Of a DNA stretch of 64,000 nt, positions 26,573-35,619 are shown one piece after another (within the stretch, counting starts at the first letter, position 1; each line of letters opens with the position of its first letter). The notes under the pieces are model-generated. The model was not told where the DNA came from and searched no databases. It saw nothing but the letters and a program-made list of their open reading frames with translations. The position numbers were made by a program, and so were the translations under genes. The DNA is from an archaeon GW2011_AR15. GTDB lineage: Archaea > Nanobdellota > Nanobdellia > Woesearchaeales > GW2011-AR15. The DNA lies in contig CP010425.1 of assembly GCA_000830295.1 (NCBI GenBank), positions 932,884-996,883 of the forward strand. Reading direction: 5' to 3'.

Positions 26573-27817
26573 TTATGTAAGCTGAGCCTCAATCCTCAGC
26601 AGCTGATTGTACTTCGCAACTCTTTCTCCCCTGCATGGCGCCCCTGCTTTTATCTGGCCGCAGCCAAGGCCGACAGCAAGGTCCGCTATAAAGGTATCCT
26701 CAGTCTCCCCGCTCCTGTGGCTTACCATAACCTTCCAGTTGTTTCCAAAAGCGAGCTTGGCTGCCTGTATTGCTTCAGTCACTGTGCCGATCTGGTTGAT
26801 TTTCAGGAGAAGGGCATTGCAGGCATTTTTTTCCAGAGCCAGCTTTATCCTTTCGATATTTGTGACAAGTAGGTCATCTCCGATAACAGTGACTCCTGCT
26901 TTTTTCATGAAATAGCTCCAGGATTCAAAATCATCTTCTGCAAATGGGTCCTCTATAGAGAGTATGGGGTATTTGACAAGAAGCTTCATATAATAGGCCG
27001 CAAGCTCTTTTCCGTCAAGCTCTTTCTGTCCTGCCTTTGCTTTGCTTCCAAGCACATATTTTCCTCCCCTGTAAAACTCAGATGCAGCGCAGTCCAGCGC
27101 AATTTTTATTTTTCCCCTGTATCCAGACTGCCTTATTGCTTCCTCTATAAGCAGCAGAGGGGCCTCGTTGTCTTTTATTGGAGGGGCAAATCCGCCTTCA
27201 TCACCTACATTGACAGCATCAATCCCATATCTCTCTTCCAGGATTTTTTTCAGGGCATGATAAACCTCTGAACCCATCATCAGGGCCTCTTTGAAATCTT
27301 CTGCTCCGACAGGAACAATCATATACTCCTGTATGTCAAGGAGGTTGCCTGCATGCTTCCCTCCGTTTATTATATTGAAATATGGAATAGGCATTTTTGG
27401 GGTTGTCTCGGCAAGCTCGCTTAGATAATTATAGAGCTTCATGTTCTTTGCCTTTGCGCCTGCCCTGCAGACTGCCAGGCTCACAGCCAGCACTGCATTT
27501 GCACCAAGCTTTGCCTTATTTGGGGTTGAATCAAGCCTTGTCATCAGTACATCTATGAATTGCTGCTGTGTAACATCAAGGCCTATAAGCTTCGGGGCAA
27601 TCCTCATATTAATATTCTCAATCGCCCTTAAAACCCCTTTCCCTCTGTATCTTTTTCCTCCGTCACGGAGTTCAACAGCCTCATGCTTTCCTGTTGATGC
27701 CCCTGACGGCACAGCTGCCCTGACAGAAAATTCCTTAGTAAATAACTCAACCTCAACAGTAGGGTCTCCCCTGGAATCAAGGATTTCTCTTGGCACTATT
27801 CTTACAATTTCAGACAT
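26573..27817 (-). CDS. eno: enolase
   Basis: A 414-residue enolase that converts 2-phosphoglycerate to phosphoenolpyruvate. Recognisable are the N-terminal [15 protein letters not shown], the [14 protein letters not shown] loop, [10 protein letters not shown], the metal ligands in [10 protein letters not shown] and GDDLLVTN, and the signature [20 protein letters not shown]. The length is normal for archaea. It makes the PEP that the PPDK-like protein at 17427 would use, but the genes are not linked. It is divergent from the tRNA-Ser gene. Confidence 0.97.
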   Translation of the reverse strand: MSEIVRIVPREILDSRGDPTVEVELFTKEFSVRAAVPSGASTGKHEAVELRDGGKRYRGKGVLRAIENINMRIAPKLIGLDVTQQQFIDVLMTRLDSTPNKAKLGANAVLAVSLAVCRAGAKAKNMKLYNYLSELAETTPKMPIPYFNIINGGKHAGNLLDIQEYMIVPVGAEDFKEALMMGSEVYHALKKILEERYGIDAVNVGDEGGFAPPIKDNEAPLLLIEEAIRQSGYRGKIKIALDCAASEFYRGGKYVLGSKAKAGQKELDGKELAAYYMKLLVKYPILSIEDPFAEDDFESWSYFMKKAGVTVIGDDLLVTNIERIKLALEKNACNALLLKINQIGTVTEAIQAAKLAFGNNWKVMVSHRSGETEDTFIADLAVGLGCGQIKAGAPCRGERVAKYNQLLRIEAQLT

Positions 27818-27952
27818 GTTTCACCCCGTTATGTAAAGTAAAGCCCCCAGAATAAAAATATTTCTATAAACTTTATAAAGAACGTGGATTTCTTTTGTTT
27901 CAAGTACTAACAATGCCACGGTGGCACAATCTGGTACTGCGCAGGATTGGAA

Positions 27953-28003
27953 TGCTAAAAAATCAAAGATTTTTGGCACATCAGAAACCTTTGGTTTCCA
28001 ATG
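27953..28003 (+). other. tRNA intron at the canonical 37/38 position
   Basis: A 51-base intron in the anticodon loop. TTGG (27947-27950) pairs with CCAA (27998-28001) as the four-base-pair central helix, flanked by three-base bulges AAT and TGA. Cutting between the second and third base of each bulge is the archaeal bulge-helix-bulge rule and yields a seven-base loop. The intron itself folds into two hairpins. Confidence 0.85.
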
Positions 28004-28033
28004 ATCCTGTCCCTTTGGGATTCCCGGTTCAAA

Positions 28034-28065
28034 AGCCAAGGAGGTTAGTTCCTCCGGCATGAAAT
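28034..28065 (+). other. tRNA intron in the T loop
   Basis: A 32-base insertion in the T loop. TTCA (28028-28031) pairs with TGAA (28060-28063), with bulges AAA and ATT, the same geometry as the first intron. Excision leaves TTCAAAT. Inside, GCC...GGAGG pairs with CCTCC...GGC as a stable stem. Introns near position 59/60 are known from some Thermoproteales; here one is combined with an anticodon intron. Confidence 0.75.
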
Positions 28066-28117
28066 TCCGGGCCGTGGCGTTTTTCTTCTCGTGAAAACTA
28101 TAGCTTAACCAAAAAGC

Positions 28118-28126
28118 TTTTATATT
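28118..28126 (+). promoter_or_regulatory. TATA box of the arv operon
   Basis: TTTTATATT lies about 27 bases before the ATG at 28150. Archaeal transcription starts about 25 bases after the TATA box, so the message would be nearly leaderless. This supports ATG 28150 over an in-frame TTG that overlaps the box. Confidence 0.5.
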
Positions 28127-28149
28127 TGAGAGTAAATGGTAATTTCAAT

Positions 28150-28776
28150 ATGTTTGATATGTTTAAGCGCCTGTTAGATAGCTTCTTTAACAGACTTTTT
28201 AAAGGGAAGAAGAAGGCTAAATTAGGGCTTTACGGGCCTCCAAACGGAGGCAAGACAACTCTGGCAAACAAAATATGCCAGGACTGGCTTGGCGAAGATA
28301 TGGGAACGACTTCTCCGATAGCCCATGAGACAAGAGAAATCCAGATAAAAGAACAGATAACAATAAAATCAAAGGGCAAGGAGCTTACATTTAACCTTGT
28401 GGATACTCCCGGGATTGCTACAAAGATTGATTACGAGGACTTCCTGAAATACATGGATGCCAAGTCAGCCAAGAAAAGGGCTAAGGAGGCAACAAAGGGA
28501 GTTATTGATGCCATAAAATGGCTGGATGATATGGATGTTGTGATAGTTGTGCTTGATGCAACACTGGACCCTTACAGCCAGGTTAATATAACTATAATAG
28601 GCAACCTGCAGGCAAGGAACATACCTGTAATAATAGCTGCCAATAAGATTGACCTTAAGAAGGCAAGCATAAAAAGAATTGAATCAGCATTCCCACAGTA
28701 CAAGGTTTTAGGGATATCAGCCAAATTCGGCACGCATATGGATGAGTTTTACGAAGAATTAATTAAGGTTTCATAA
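28150..28776 (+). CDS. arvA: small GTPase ArvA (OapA), vesicle formation
   Basis: A 208-residue Era/Ras-like GTPase with all switch motifs: G1 GPPNGGKT (29-36), a threonine-containing G2 region (MGTTSP), G3 DTPG near 92, G4 NKID near 165 and G5 SAKF near 190. The N terminus is amphipathic (MFDMFKRLLDSFFNRLFKG) and could touch membranes. Gene order GTPase, DUF2073 protein, zinc-ribbon protein is that of the ArvABC/OapABC set, whose GTPase drives extracellular vesicle formation in haloarchaea. The function here is inferred from that match. ATG 28150 is chosen because of the TATA spacing. Confidence 0.8.
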   Translation: MFDMFKRLLDSFFNRLFKGKKKAKLGLYGPPNGGKTTLANKICQDWLGEDMGTTSPIAHETREIQIKEQITIKSKGKELTFNLVDTPGIATKIDYEDFLKYMDAKSAKKRAKEATKGVIDAIKWLDDMDVVIVVLDATLDPYSQVNITIIGNLQARNIPVIIAANKIDLKKASIKRIESAFPQYKVLGISAKFGTHMDEFYEELIKVS

Positions 28777-28840
28777 AAAGAGGTTGAAAAACAATGGAGC
28801 ATTCAGGGTTTGGTGTATTGGCCATTGGGGGTCTTTGCTT

Positions 28841-29242
28841 ATGCTGACACTGGAATTTATACCGTATACGGAAATTGCAGGCCTTGACTCTGAGGCACGC
28901 ATAAAGAAACTGATAAATGTCGTGAAGCAGGAGAAGATAGTCCTTCTGGAAGGCAGGCTCAAGGAAGAGGAAGAAGGAGAACTGATAAAGAAAACAATGG
29001 AATCAATAAACGACAAGTTCACAGGAATTGAACTTGGGGTAATAAACCCTGCAGAAAATGATACTTCTTTTTATAAGATAGTGCAGACCATGCTTGCCAG
29101 GATTCTTCTTGGCAAAAGGGAAGGGTTTACAATAATCGGCCCTGCGAATGTAGTCAAGCAGATAAAAAAAGATCCAAATAAGATACAGCTGTTTACAAAA
29201 GACAGTACAAGAAGGAAGAAAAGAGCTTCTGGGAGAAAATAA
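28841..29242 (+). CDS. arvB: ArvB/OapB family protein (DUF2073)
   Basis: A 133-residue DUF2073 protein starting MLTLEFIPYTEIAG, with the family's KIVLLEGRLKEEEEGELIKK block and a basic C terminus. The ATG at 28841 has a GGGGGT ribosome-binding stretch 6-11 bases upstream; an in-frame TTG at 28784 would add 19 residues unlike the family. It follows the GTPase gene by 64 bases and touches the zinc-ribbon gene. The partner role with the GTPase is established for haloarchaea; the biochemical activity is unknown. Confidence 0.8.
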   Translation: MLTLEFIPYTEIAGLDSEARIKKLINVVKQEKIVLLEGRLKEEEEGELIKKTMESINDKFTGIELGVINPAENDTSFYKIVQTMLARILLGKREGFTIIGPANVVKQIKKDPNKIQLFTKDSTRRKKRASGRK

Positions 29243-29623
29243 ATGCCTCACCAATGCGTAAGATGCGGAAAATTCTATGATGATGGCAGCAAAGAGATTA
29301 TGTCAGGCTGCGACTGCGGGGGCAGATTATTCTTTTTTGTAAAGAAAGAAAGGCTTCAGGAGATTCAGGCGGCCCAGTATAAGCTTACAAAAAGCGAGAA
29401 GAAACAGATTGAGGAGGATGTGTTTGACTTAATCGGGGTTTCAGACAGCCTGAGCAAACCTGTTATTCTTGATTTTGAGTCAATAAGGGTACTGAAACCA
29501 GGGAAATATGAGCTTGACCTTGTAAACCTTTTCAGGGACAGGCCTTTGGTCTACAAGCTTGATGAAGGAAAGTATGTGATAGATTTGCCTGAAACATTTA
29601 AGACAGAGCTCAAAAAGAAATAA
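29243..29623 (+). CDS. arvC: ArvC/OapC family zinc-ribbon protein
   Basis: A 126-residue protein whose ATG directly follows the arvB stop. The N terminus is a zinc ribbon with two cysteine knuckles (CVRC and CDCGG). A helical middle part follows, and residues 75-126 form a small beta-rich domain (VLKPGKYELDLVNLF). This is the third member of the conserved archaeal GTPase gene set. Zinc binding is inferred from the Cys spacing. Transcription of the three genes as one unit is likely. Confidence 0.8.
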   Translation: MPHQCVRCGKFYDDGSKEIMSGCDCGGRLFFFVKKERLQEIQAAQYKLTKSEKKQIEEDVFDLIGVSDSLSKPVILDFESIRVLKPGKYELDLVNLFRDRPLVYKLDEGKYVIDLPETFKTELKKK

Positions 29624-29628
29624 TTCTT

Positions 29629-32235
29629 CTAATTTTCATGCTTCATGTATTTCCATATTTCTATAAACACTGCCCCTGAGCTTGAAAGCAGGAGTATTGC
29701 GAGCAGTTCTGTGGTATGGAGAGGGACAATCCCTATTATGCTTCCCAGAGCAGGGATAAACACCAATGCCCCGGTTATGGCCAGTGAAACAGCTACTGCT
29801 GCAATAAGCCATATGTTTTTGAAAATCCCGACCTTGAAGACAGGGTAGATGATTGACCTGCATGTAAAAGAAAGGTAGAGCTCAAACAGGCTTATTGTTA
29901 CAAATGTCGCTGTCTGCGCCTTAAGCAGGTCGCCAGAACCAAAGTATATCCATGCGAATATAGACATGGCTACAATAGTCAGTATAATTGGTGCGTAGAG
30001 TATGAAAGGGGTAAGGTCTGCATAGATTGATTCATTCTTCTTCCTTGGCTTCCTGTTCATTGCATTAGGCTCAAATGGGTCAGCACTCAGGGCAACAGCA
30101 GGCAGGCCGTCTGTTACAAGGTTTATAAGAAGTATCTGTGTTGCAGTCAGGATCAATGGCCAGCCAAGCAGGATTCCAAGTGTTATTATCAGGACCTCTC
30201 CTACATTCCCTGACATCAGCAGGCTAAAATATTTTCTTATGTTGTCATAAACTCCCCTGCCTTCTTCCACTGCATTGACTATACTGGTGAAATTGTCGTC
30301 TGTTAGTATCATATCAGAGGCTTCCTTGGCAACATCTGTGCCCGTTATCCCCATTGATATTCCTATATCAGAGGCTTTGAGGGCGGGTGCGTCATTGACG
30401 CCGTCTCCGGTCATGGCCACAACATGTCCCCTTTTTTTCAGGGCGCTTACAATATGCATCTTGTGCTCAGGGTCAACCCTTGCATAGACACCTATATTTT
30501 CAACCTCTTTCTCAAGATCTATATCCTTGATTTCCGCTCCTGTTATAGCTTTCCCTTCTATCCCGAGCTCTTTTGCAATTGCCACAGCAGTCCCCCTGTA
30601 ATCCCCTGTTATCATGATGACCTTTATTCCTGCTGTTTTGCATTTCCTGATAGCTTCTTTTACTTCCTCTCTTGGCGGGTCAATCATTCCCTGCAGCCCG
30701 ACAAAAGTCAGCCCTGACTCATAATCTTTTCCTGAGACTTCCCTGTAGGCGAATCCCAGGACTCTCAAAGCCTGGGATGAAAACTCCTCATTTGCCTTCA
30801 GGACTTTTTTCTTTGATATATCATCAAGCTTCTTTACTCTGCCGTCTACTATTATACTGTCGCAGAGATTCAGGATTATGTCAGGAGCCCCTTTTACATA
30901 AGATACTTTTTTCCCTTCTATCTTGTGCACTGTAGTCATCCTCTTCCTTGTTGAGTCAAACAATATCTCATCGATTCTCGGATTTTCTCTTGAAAGGGCA
31001 TGGTAATCTATGCCTGCCTTGCCTGCCGAGACAAGAAGGCATCCCTCAGTGGGGTCCCCCATAACAGAATATTTCCCGTCTTCAGACACAAGCTTGGCGT
31101 CATTATTGAGCGCTCCAATTTCCAGAAGAAGGTCGAGGTCTTTTGTCTTTTCCGAAAACTTTCCTGAAGGCTCATAGCCTGAGCCTGAGACTTCAATTGT
31201 CTTCCCGTCAACATATATCTTCCTGACAGTCATCTCGTTTTTTGTCAGGGTCCCTGTTTTGTCTGTGCATATGACATCGGTGCTTCCGAGAGTTTCAACA
31301 GAGGGAAGTTTTCTGACAAGAGCATTTCTCTTTATCATTTTCCTCACTCCGAGGGCAAGCGATACAGTCACCACAACAGGGAGGCCTTCGGGTATTGCAG
31401 CCACAGCAAGGCTGGCAGCAGTCTCTATTGCAACCAGAAATGTTTCTTTCCTGAGGAAAAGAATTACAAACAGCACGCTGCATATTCCGAGGATAAGCTT
31501 TGTTAGGAATTTTCCGAGGTTTTCGAGCTTTATCTGAAGAGGGGTCATGGTTTCCTCAGCAGTCTCAATTAAAGTGGCAATTTTCCCGATTTCAGTTTTC
31601 ATTCCTGTCCTGACAACGATTGCCTCTGCCTTGCCTTCAGTGATGATAGTTCCTGAAAAGACCATATTTTTAATGTCGCCAAGCTGCAGCTCTCTTTTAT
31701 AGGTAGCAATCTCTTTTTTTACAGGCAGTGATTCTCCTGTAAGGGAAGCTTCCTGGGCCTGGAGATTGTTCAGGCTGATGAGCCTTGCGTCAGCCGGCAC
31801 CTTTGCCCCTGCATGCAGTATTATTATGTCCCCCGGCACAAGCTCCTCTGCATTTATCTCCTTTTCCTCACCGTCTCTTACCACAATGGCCTTTAGTGAT
31901 GCCATTTTTTTCAGTGCCTCAATGGCCTTTTCTGCCTTGTATTCCTGTATGAACCCTATGACTGCGTTTGCCATAAGAATGGCCAGAATAACATAGAGGT
32001 CTATGGTCTCGCCGAGAATCCCAGAGATTATGGCAGCCCCTATAAGCACCCAGATGACAGGGTCATTGAACTGCTGGAGAAATAATATAAAAGGATTTAT
32101 TCCCTTTTTGCCTTCTATCCTGTTATAGCCGTATTTCTCAAGCCTGGCTTTTGCTTCAGAAGCAGAGAGTCCTTTCTCTCCAGAGCCTAATTCCTTATAG
32201 ATTTCCCCCAAATCCACCCTGTAAAAGTCCATCAT
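29629..32235 (-). CDS. P-type cation ATPase (Ca2+-type)
   Basis: An 868-residue P2-type ATPase. The phosphorylation motif CTDKTGTLT has D325. Actuator motif TGES is in QEASLTGESLPVKK, membrane helix 4 carries PEGLP, and the hinge motif is MTGDGVNDAPALKASD. About ten membrane helices fit the SERCA/PMCA plan. PEGLP and the overall layout point to Ca2+ (or Mn2+) export from the cytoplasm. The N-terminal cation-ATPase domain (EKGLSASEAKARLEKYGYN) is complete. It converges with the arv operon, five bases between stops. Confidence 0.93.
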   Translation of the reverse strand: MMDFYRVDLGEIYKELGSGEKGLSASEAKARLEKYGYNRIEGKKGINPFILFLQQFNDPVIWVLIGAAIISGILGETIDLYVILAILMANAVIGFIQEYKAEKAIEALKKMASLKAIVVRDGEEKEINAEELVPGDIIILHAGAKVPADARLISLNNLQAQEASLTGESLPVKKEIATYKRELQLGDIKNMVFSGTIITEGKAEAIVVRTGMKTEIGKIATLIETAEETMTPLQIKLENLGKFLTKLILGICSVLFVILFLRKETFLVAIETAASLAVAAIPEGLPVVVTVSLALGVRKMIKRNALVRKLPSVETLGSTDVICTDKTGTLTKNEMTVRKIYVDGKTIEVSGSGYEPSGKFSEKTKDLDLLLEIGALNNDAKLVSEDGKYSVMGDPTEGCLLVSAGKAGIDYHALSRENPRIDEILFDSTRKRMTTVHKIEGKKVSYVKGAPDIILNLCDSIIVDGRVKKLDDISKKKVLKANEEFSSQALRVLGFAYREVSGKDYESGLTFVGLQGMIDPPREEVKEAIRKCKTAGIKVIMITGDYRGTAVAIAKELGIEGKAITGAEIKDIDLEKEVENIGVYARVDPEHKMHIVSALKKRGHVVAMTGDGVNDAPALKASDIGISMGITGTDVAKEASDMILTDDNFTSIVNAVEEGRGVYDNIRKYFSLLMSGNVGEVLIITLGILLGWPLILTATQILLINLVTDGLPAVALSADPFEPNAMNRKPRKKNESIYADLTPFILYAPIILTIVAMSIFAWIYFGSGDLLKAQTATFVTISLFELYLSFTCRSIIYPVFKVGIFKNIWLIAAVAVSLAITGALVFIPALGSIIGIVPLHTTELLAILLLSSSGAVFIEIWKYMKHEN

Positions 32236-32276
32236 TTTATAGGTTAAACCAGGTCATTTATATTTGTTTTTCTTTA

Positions 32277-33524
32277 TTAGTCGTTTTTTATTATCCTGTC
32301 AGGGCTTATGTCATTGTTCAGTGCATAGAACCCGGCATTTACGCTATCCTCAGCAATCTTGCAGTCACAGTTTGAGATAAGGTTGACAGGTATTGGATTC
32401 CCCACATAGCCTCTCTCAAGCAAGATTTTTCCTCTTCTTATCATTTCTGCAATCCCCTTTGCAAGTTTTTCCCCCCTGCCTGCTGACAGGCTGTACCACT
32501 GGCTGAATTTCAGATGGTTTTTTGACCAGTCAAAATTTCCGTAGCATATTTTTCCAGAGGTGTAGACAAATGGGTGCTTATACGGAACATTGAGCACTCT
32601 TGGGGGTTCAAGCACCATGACTCTGTGCCCATCTGACCTTACAGGCATTCCAAGCTCAGCTTCTCTAAAATAATAATATCTGCTGTCTTTCTCTATTATA
32701 TATGGCGGGACAGACAAGAGGACCATATATTCATCCATACCCAGCTTCCTTACTTTTATGCTTCCGTCTCCTTTTCCTGCAAATTTTTTATAGTTTTTCT
32801 GCATGTCTATCCCTTTTTCAACATTCTCTTTTTTTCTGTTTATGGCATCAAGGACATTAAGAAGCTTGTTTTCTTCTGCCATCATTTTTGATGAAATATG
32901 AGTCCTAAGGACTTCATTATATTCCTCGCAGAGCTGCTTAAGGCTCTTATAAGGCTTGAGTGAATATTTCCTGCTGCTTACACGCAGGTGCTTTTTTCCT
33001 CCGTTATATTTTTCCAGGGAAAAAGTCTTTCCTTTATGTGCAGCAATCCCGGCTTTATTGCCAAAGAGGGAAGCTATATGATTTTTAGGTGCAAAATCTT
33101 CAGGCTTCGGCATGGCAAGGCTTATTTCCTGAAGGATATCAATTCCTGCTTTCCCTGTTCTGTGGTTATAGGCATTCAGCACATCAATCATTATGAATTT
33201 CTCAACTGAATAATCGGAAATAGAGAGGTAGGCATCTTCTGCTGATTTAAGCTGCCCCCTTAGTTTCTCTATATCTCCTATGATAAAATTAAATCCAGCC
33301 ACAAGATAATCCGCAAATTCTCTGTCTGCTCTGAAAAGCATTTTTTCAAGTTCTGAAACTTCCTCAGATTCATGAAGGGAAAATGTTCCTTCCTCCAGAG
33401 AGATATGCCTGCCTGTATTTTCAGATTTATCGCCGAAAGTGTACAGCCTGTTATTGGCAACTGCAAAAGACTCCCCGGAATAATAAAAATTCTTTAGGAA
33501 ATTCGGGACAGGTAGTTCTGCCAT
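32277..33524 (-). CDS. E2 ubiquitin-conjugating-like protein
   Basis: A 415-residue protein. The N-terminal half is mixed and helical, without a family I recognise. Around 250-340 it has a UBC-like segment: YMVLLSVPPYI, then PPRVLNVPYKHPFVYTSGKI and Cys327. The HP...C arrangement (H317 to C327, ten residues) matches the spacing from the HPN motif to the active cysteine of E2 enzymes, and a Pro-rich strand precedes it as in that fold. Prokaryotic E2-like proteins (for example PRTRC-B type) show the same motif. No E1, JAB protease or ubiquitin-like gene is visible, so the role is open. It lies 17 bases after the helical protein gene and likely shares its mRNA. Confidence 0.55.
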   Translation of the reverse strand: MAELPVPNFLKNFYYSGESFAVANNRLYTFGDKSENTGRHISLEEGTFSLHESEEVSELEKMLFRADREFADYLVAGFNFIIGDIEKLRGQLKSAEDAYLSISDYSVEKFIMIDVLNAYNHRTGKAGIDILQEISLAMPKPEDFAPKNHIASLFGNKAGIAAHKGKTFSLEKYNGGKKHLRVSSRKYSLKPYKSLKQLCEEYNEVLRTHISSKMMAEENKLLNVLDAINRKKENVEKGIDMQKNYKKFAGKGDGSIKVRKLGMDEYMVLLSVPPYIIEKDSRYYYFREAELGMPVRSDGHRVMVLEPPRVLNVPYKHPFVYTSGKICYGNFDWSKNHLKFSQWYSLSAGRGEKLAKGIAEMIRRGKILLERGYVGNPIPVNLISNCDCKIAEDSVNAGFYALNNDISPDRIIKND

Positions 33525-33541
33525 TCTCTAATCCACATTCT

Positions 33542-34594
33542 CTAATCCATGTACTGGAGGGAATTCCTGAGGCTGCCTGAGTTGACGTCATTTACAAGCA
33601 ACCTCAGCTCATCATTGGTCTCTGCAATAAGGGCTACACCCGGGTGGCTGTCCACTACCTCTGATATTTCCCTCACAGCACTTACATATGCACTGTTCAG
33701 CTGCCTGTTGTATTCTGAAAGAGAGGCTATCCCGTCGCTCACAACCCCCACCACCTTTGCCAGGTCTATTATAGGCTGCCATGCTACAAAATTATTGTCA
33801 AGCGCCTGCTGGTAGAACTCTGTCTTCACAGCCATCTCCATTACCCTGTAGAGCGTCATCTCGAACAGTGCTTTCTGCAGTTTCAGGTTTTCCACCTGGC
33901 TTTCATAATGCTTCTTCCCGAATGAGCTCCTGTTGTAGTTGAACCCCTGCTTTCTTACAGCTGCCTCAACATCTATAAGTTTTTTCATAAGCCCGTAATA
34001 TTCTTCAGGCTGCTCATCCCTGCTGATCTCCTGAAGCTTTGTTTTTACTGCATCATACCGGCTAATCTCCTGGGGGATTATGGTCTTCAGCTCGTTCCTC
34101 TTCAGCGTCTCATTTGCGGCATCTCCAAGGATATTGTAAAGCCTTGATTCGATATCCTCCAGGTTGGAGCTGTAGGATTTTATCATTGATGCAAGGTTGT
34201 GGTTCAGGCTTCTGACATTTCCCTGCTGCTGCACAAAAAGGTCATATATCCCCTGCCTCAGCGGTTTCCTTCCGAAAAGTCCGAGAACAGCATCAGACAA
34301 AGTGACCATGCCCCTGTAGACAGCAGACCTGCTCATCCTTGCAACTTTTTCAAGCTGCTTCTGGTTCTCATTTATCCTCTTTACATAATGATCAATAGCC
34401 ATAAGGCCGTAGTATTCCCCGCTATTCTGGGAGGTGACGCTGTGTACTCTTCTGACCAGGGTATTACCGGGGTTTTCCTTTTCCAGGCTGAAATTATCAT
34501 CCCGCAGATTAAGATTATTATGTGTGTTTTGAGAAACAGCAGTTTCCAAACTGCGGCGCTTCTTTTTTAATCTCTGTCTTATGGTGTCGTGCAT
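33542..34594 (-). CDS. hypothetical helical protein upstream of the E2-like gene
   Basis: A 350-residue, nearly all-helical soluble protein with a basic N terminus (RQRLKKKRRS) and long amphipathic stretches around 80-310. It has no membrane helix, signal peptide or cysteine motif. I do not recognise a family. It is the first gene of a two-gene unit with the E2-like protein, so it may be its partner or substrate. The upstream TatD gene is separated by 62 bases. Confidence 0.6.
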   Translation of the reverse strand: MHDTIRQRLKKKRRSLETAVSQNTHNNLNLRDDNFSLEKENPGNTLVRRVHSVTSQNSGEYYGLMAIDHYVKRINENQKQLEKVARMSRSAVYRGMVTLSDAVLGLFGRKPLRQGIYDLFVQQQGNVRSLNHNLASMIKSYSSNLEDIESRLYNILGDAANETLKRNELKTIIPQEISRYDAVKTKLQEISRDEQPEEYYGLMKKLIDVEAAVRKQGFNYNRSSFGKKHYESQVENLKLQKALFEMTLYRVMEMAVKTEFYQQALDNNFVAWQPIIDLAKVVGVVSDGIASLSEYNRQLNSAYVSAVREISEVVDSHPGVALIAETNDELRLLVNDVNSGSLRNSLQYMD

Positions 34595-34656
34595 TGCTAT
34601 CTATATCAGATTATCTTTAATATCCGTTGTCCTGAAGAAAGCGGAAGATTTACGGC

Positions 34657-35448
34657 TTAAGCATCAAAAAAGAGTATCTCGCAGTTTCTGTTTATCATTG
34701 TTGAGACATCTATTTCAGGCAGCCTTTTCAATTCTGATATTTTTTTTACTGTTTCTGTTATGAAGCTCGGCTCGTTTTTCCTGTCTTTGAAAGGGCTCAG
34801 GAACGGCGAGTCTGTCTCAAGCAGAAGCTGCCTCAGCTGTGTTTCCTTCACTATCTTCTGGAAATGCTCGTCCCTCACAATAGAGGTTGGGATGGAGAAA
34901 TACCAGTTGTTCTCCCTTATCCTCCTCACCTGTGAATGCTTTCCGCCGAAGCAGTGCATTATCACCTTGCTATAATTGTATTCTTCCAAAATGTCGATGA
35001 CTTTTGACTCTGCTTTTCTTGAGTGGATAATTATAGGCTTTTTTATTCTCATGGCCAGCTCAATCATCTTCCTGAAAGTTTTCTCCTGCATCTCAAAGTC
35101 AGTGCCGTCCTTGAAATCCATTCCGACCTCCCCGACAGCCACAATATTGTCCTTGTTTTTCTCTATGAATTCTATTTCCCTGTCTATGTCATAGTCGAGG
35201 TTCAGCTTATTTTCTGATCCCTCGGTCTCTTTTTTCAGTGCGTCAGGAGGATATATGCCAAGGCTTGCATGGACCACATCAGGGTATTTTTTTTTCAGCA
35301 TCAGCACATTCCTGTTTGTGCCGGGATTTACTCCTGCTGCCACAGCAGACACATTATTCTGCCGGCATCTATCAATGACTTCATCAATATCCTCTTTGTA
35401 GAAGAACTCGTCAAGATGGCAGTGGACATCCAAAAGTTTCATACGCAT
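34657..35448 (-). CDS. tatD: TatD-family metal-dependent DNase
   Basis: A 263-residue amidohydrolase-fold protein. The metal ligands are visible in DVHCHLDEF at the start, GEVGMDF near 107, IIHSRKAE near 145, MHCFGG near 170 and ETDSPFLSPF near 220. TatD enzymes are 3'-5' DNA exonucleases acting in repair or DNA turnover. The gene may lead the two helical/E2-like genes downstream, but the 62-base gap leaves that open. ATG 35448 gives the usual N terminus. Confidence 0.92.
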   Translation of the reverse strand: MRMKLLDVHCHLDEFFYKEDIDEVIDRCRQNNVSAVAAGVNPGTNRNVLMLKKKYPDVVHASLGIYPPDALKKETEGSENKLNLDYDIDREIEFIEKNKDNIVAVGEVGMDFKDGTDFEMQEKTFRKMIELAMRIKKPIIIHSRKAESKVIDILEEYNYSKVIMHCFGGKHSQVRRIRENNWYFSIPTSIVRDEHFQKIVKETQLRQLLLETDSPFLSPFKDRKNEPSFITETVKKISELKRLPEIDVSTMINRNCEILFFDA

Positions 35449-35619
35449 TAGAAAATCCCAATTATTATATAAATCTTATACTGAAAAAAATAGACAGATA
35501 CTACTCTAAAGTTAAATCAAAATAATTAAATAGGCATTATAGCATTAAAATTAGAGTTATATTAATTTGGGCCTTACAAAGGCTTTGTGGGCAACCGGGA
35601 GGATTAGCGTACACATACA

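Larger units (their letters stand above)
27915..28079 (+). tRNA. tRNA-Ser (GGA) with two introns
   Basis: The outer parts form a cloverleaf: acceptor GCCACGG (27915-27921) with CCGTGGC (28072-28078), discriminator G28079, D stem GCA/TGC, anticodon stem CAGGA/TCCTG and T stem CCCGG/CCGGG. Between stems lies a serine-type long variable arm (TCCC/GGGA). Removing 27953-28003 gives the loop TTGGAAA with anticodon GGA, and removing 28034-28065 gives the standard T loop TTCAAAT. The mature length would be 82 bases. Long variable arm, G73 and anticodon all agree on serine. CCA is not encoded. Confidence 0.88.

Noticed and set aside
27821-28060. A 79-codon open frame over the tRNA-Ser region
   Set aside because: The sequence is explained base by base by the tRNA with its two introns; the frame has no protein-like pattern.
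28784-28840. TTG start adding 19 residues to ArvB
   Set aside because: ATG 28841 has a strong ribosome-binding stretch and gives the conserved family N terminus.
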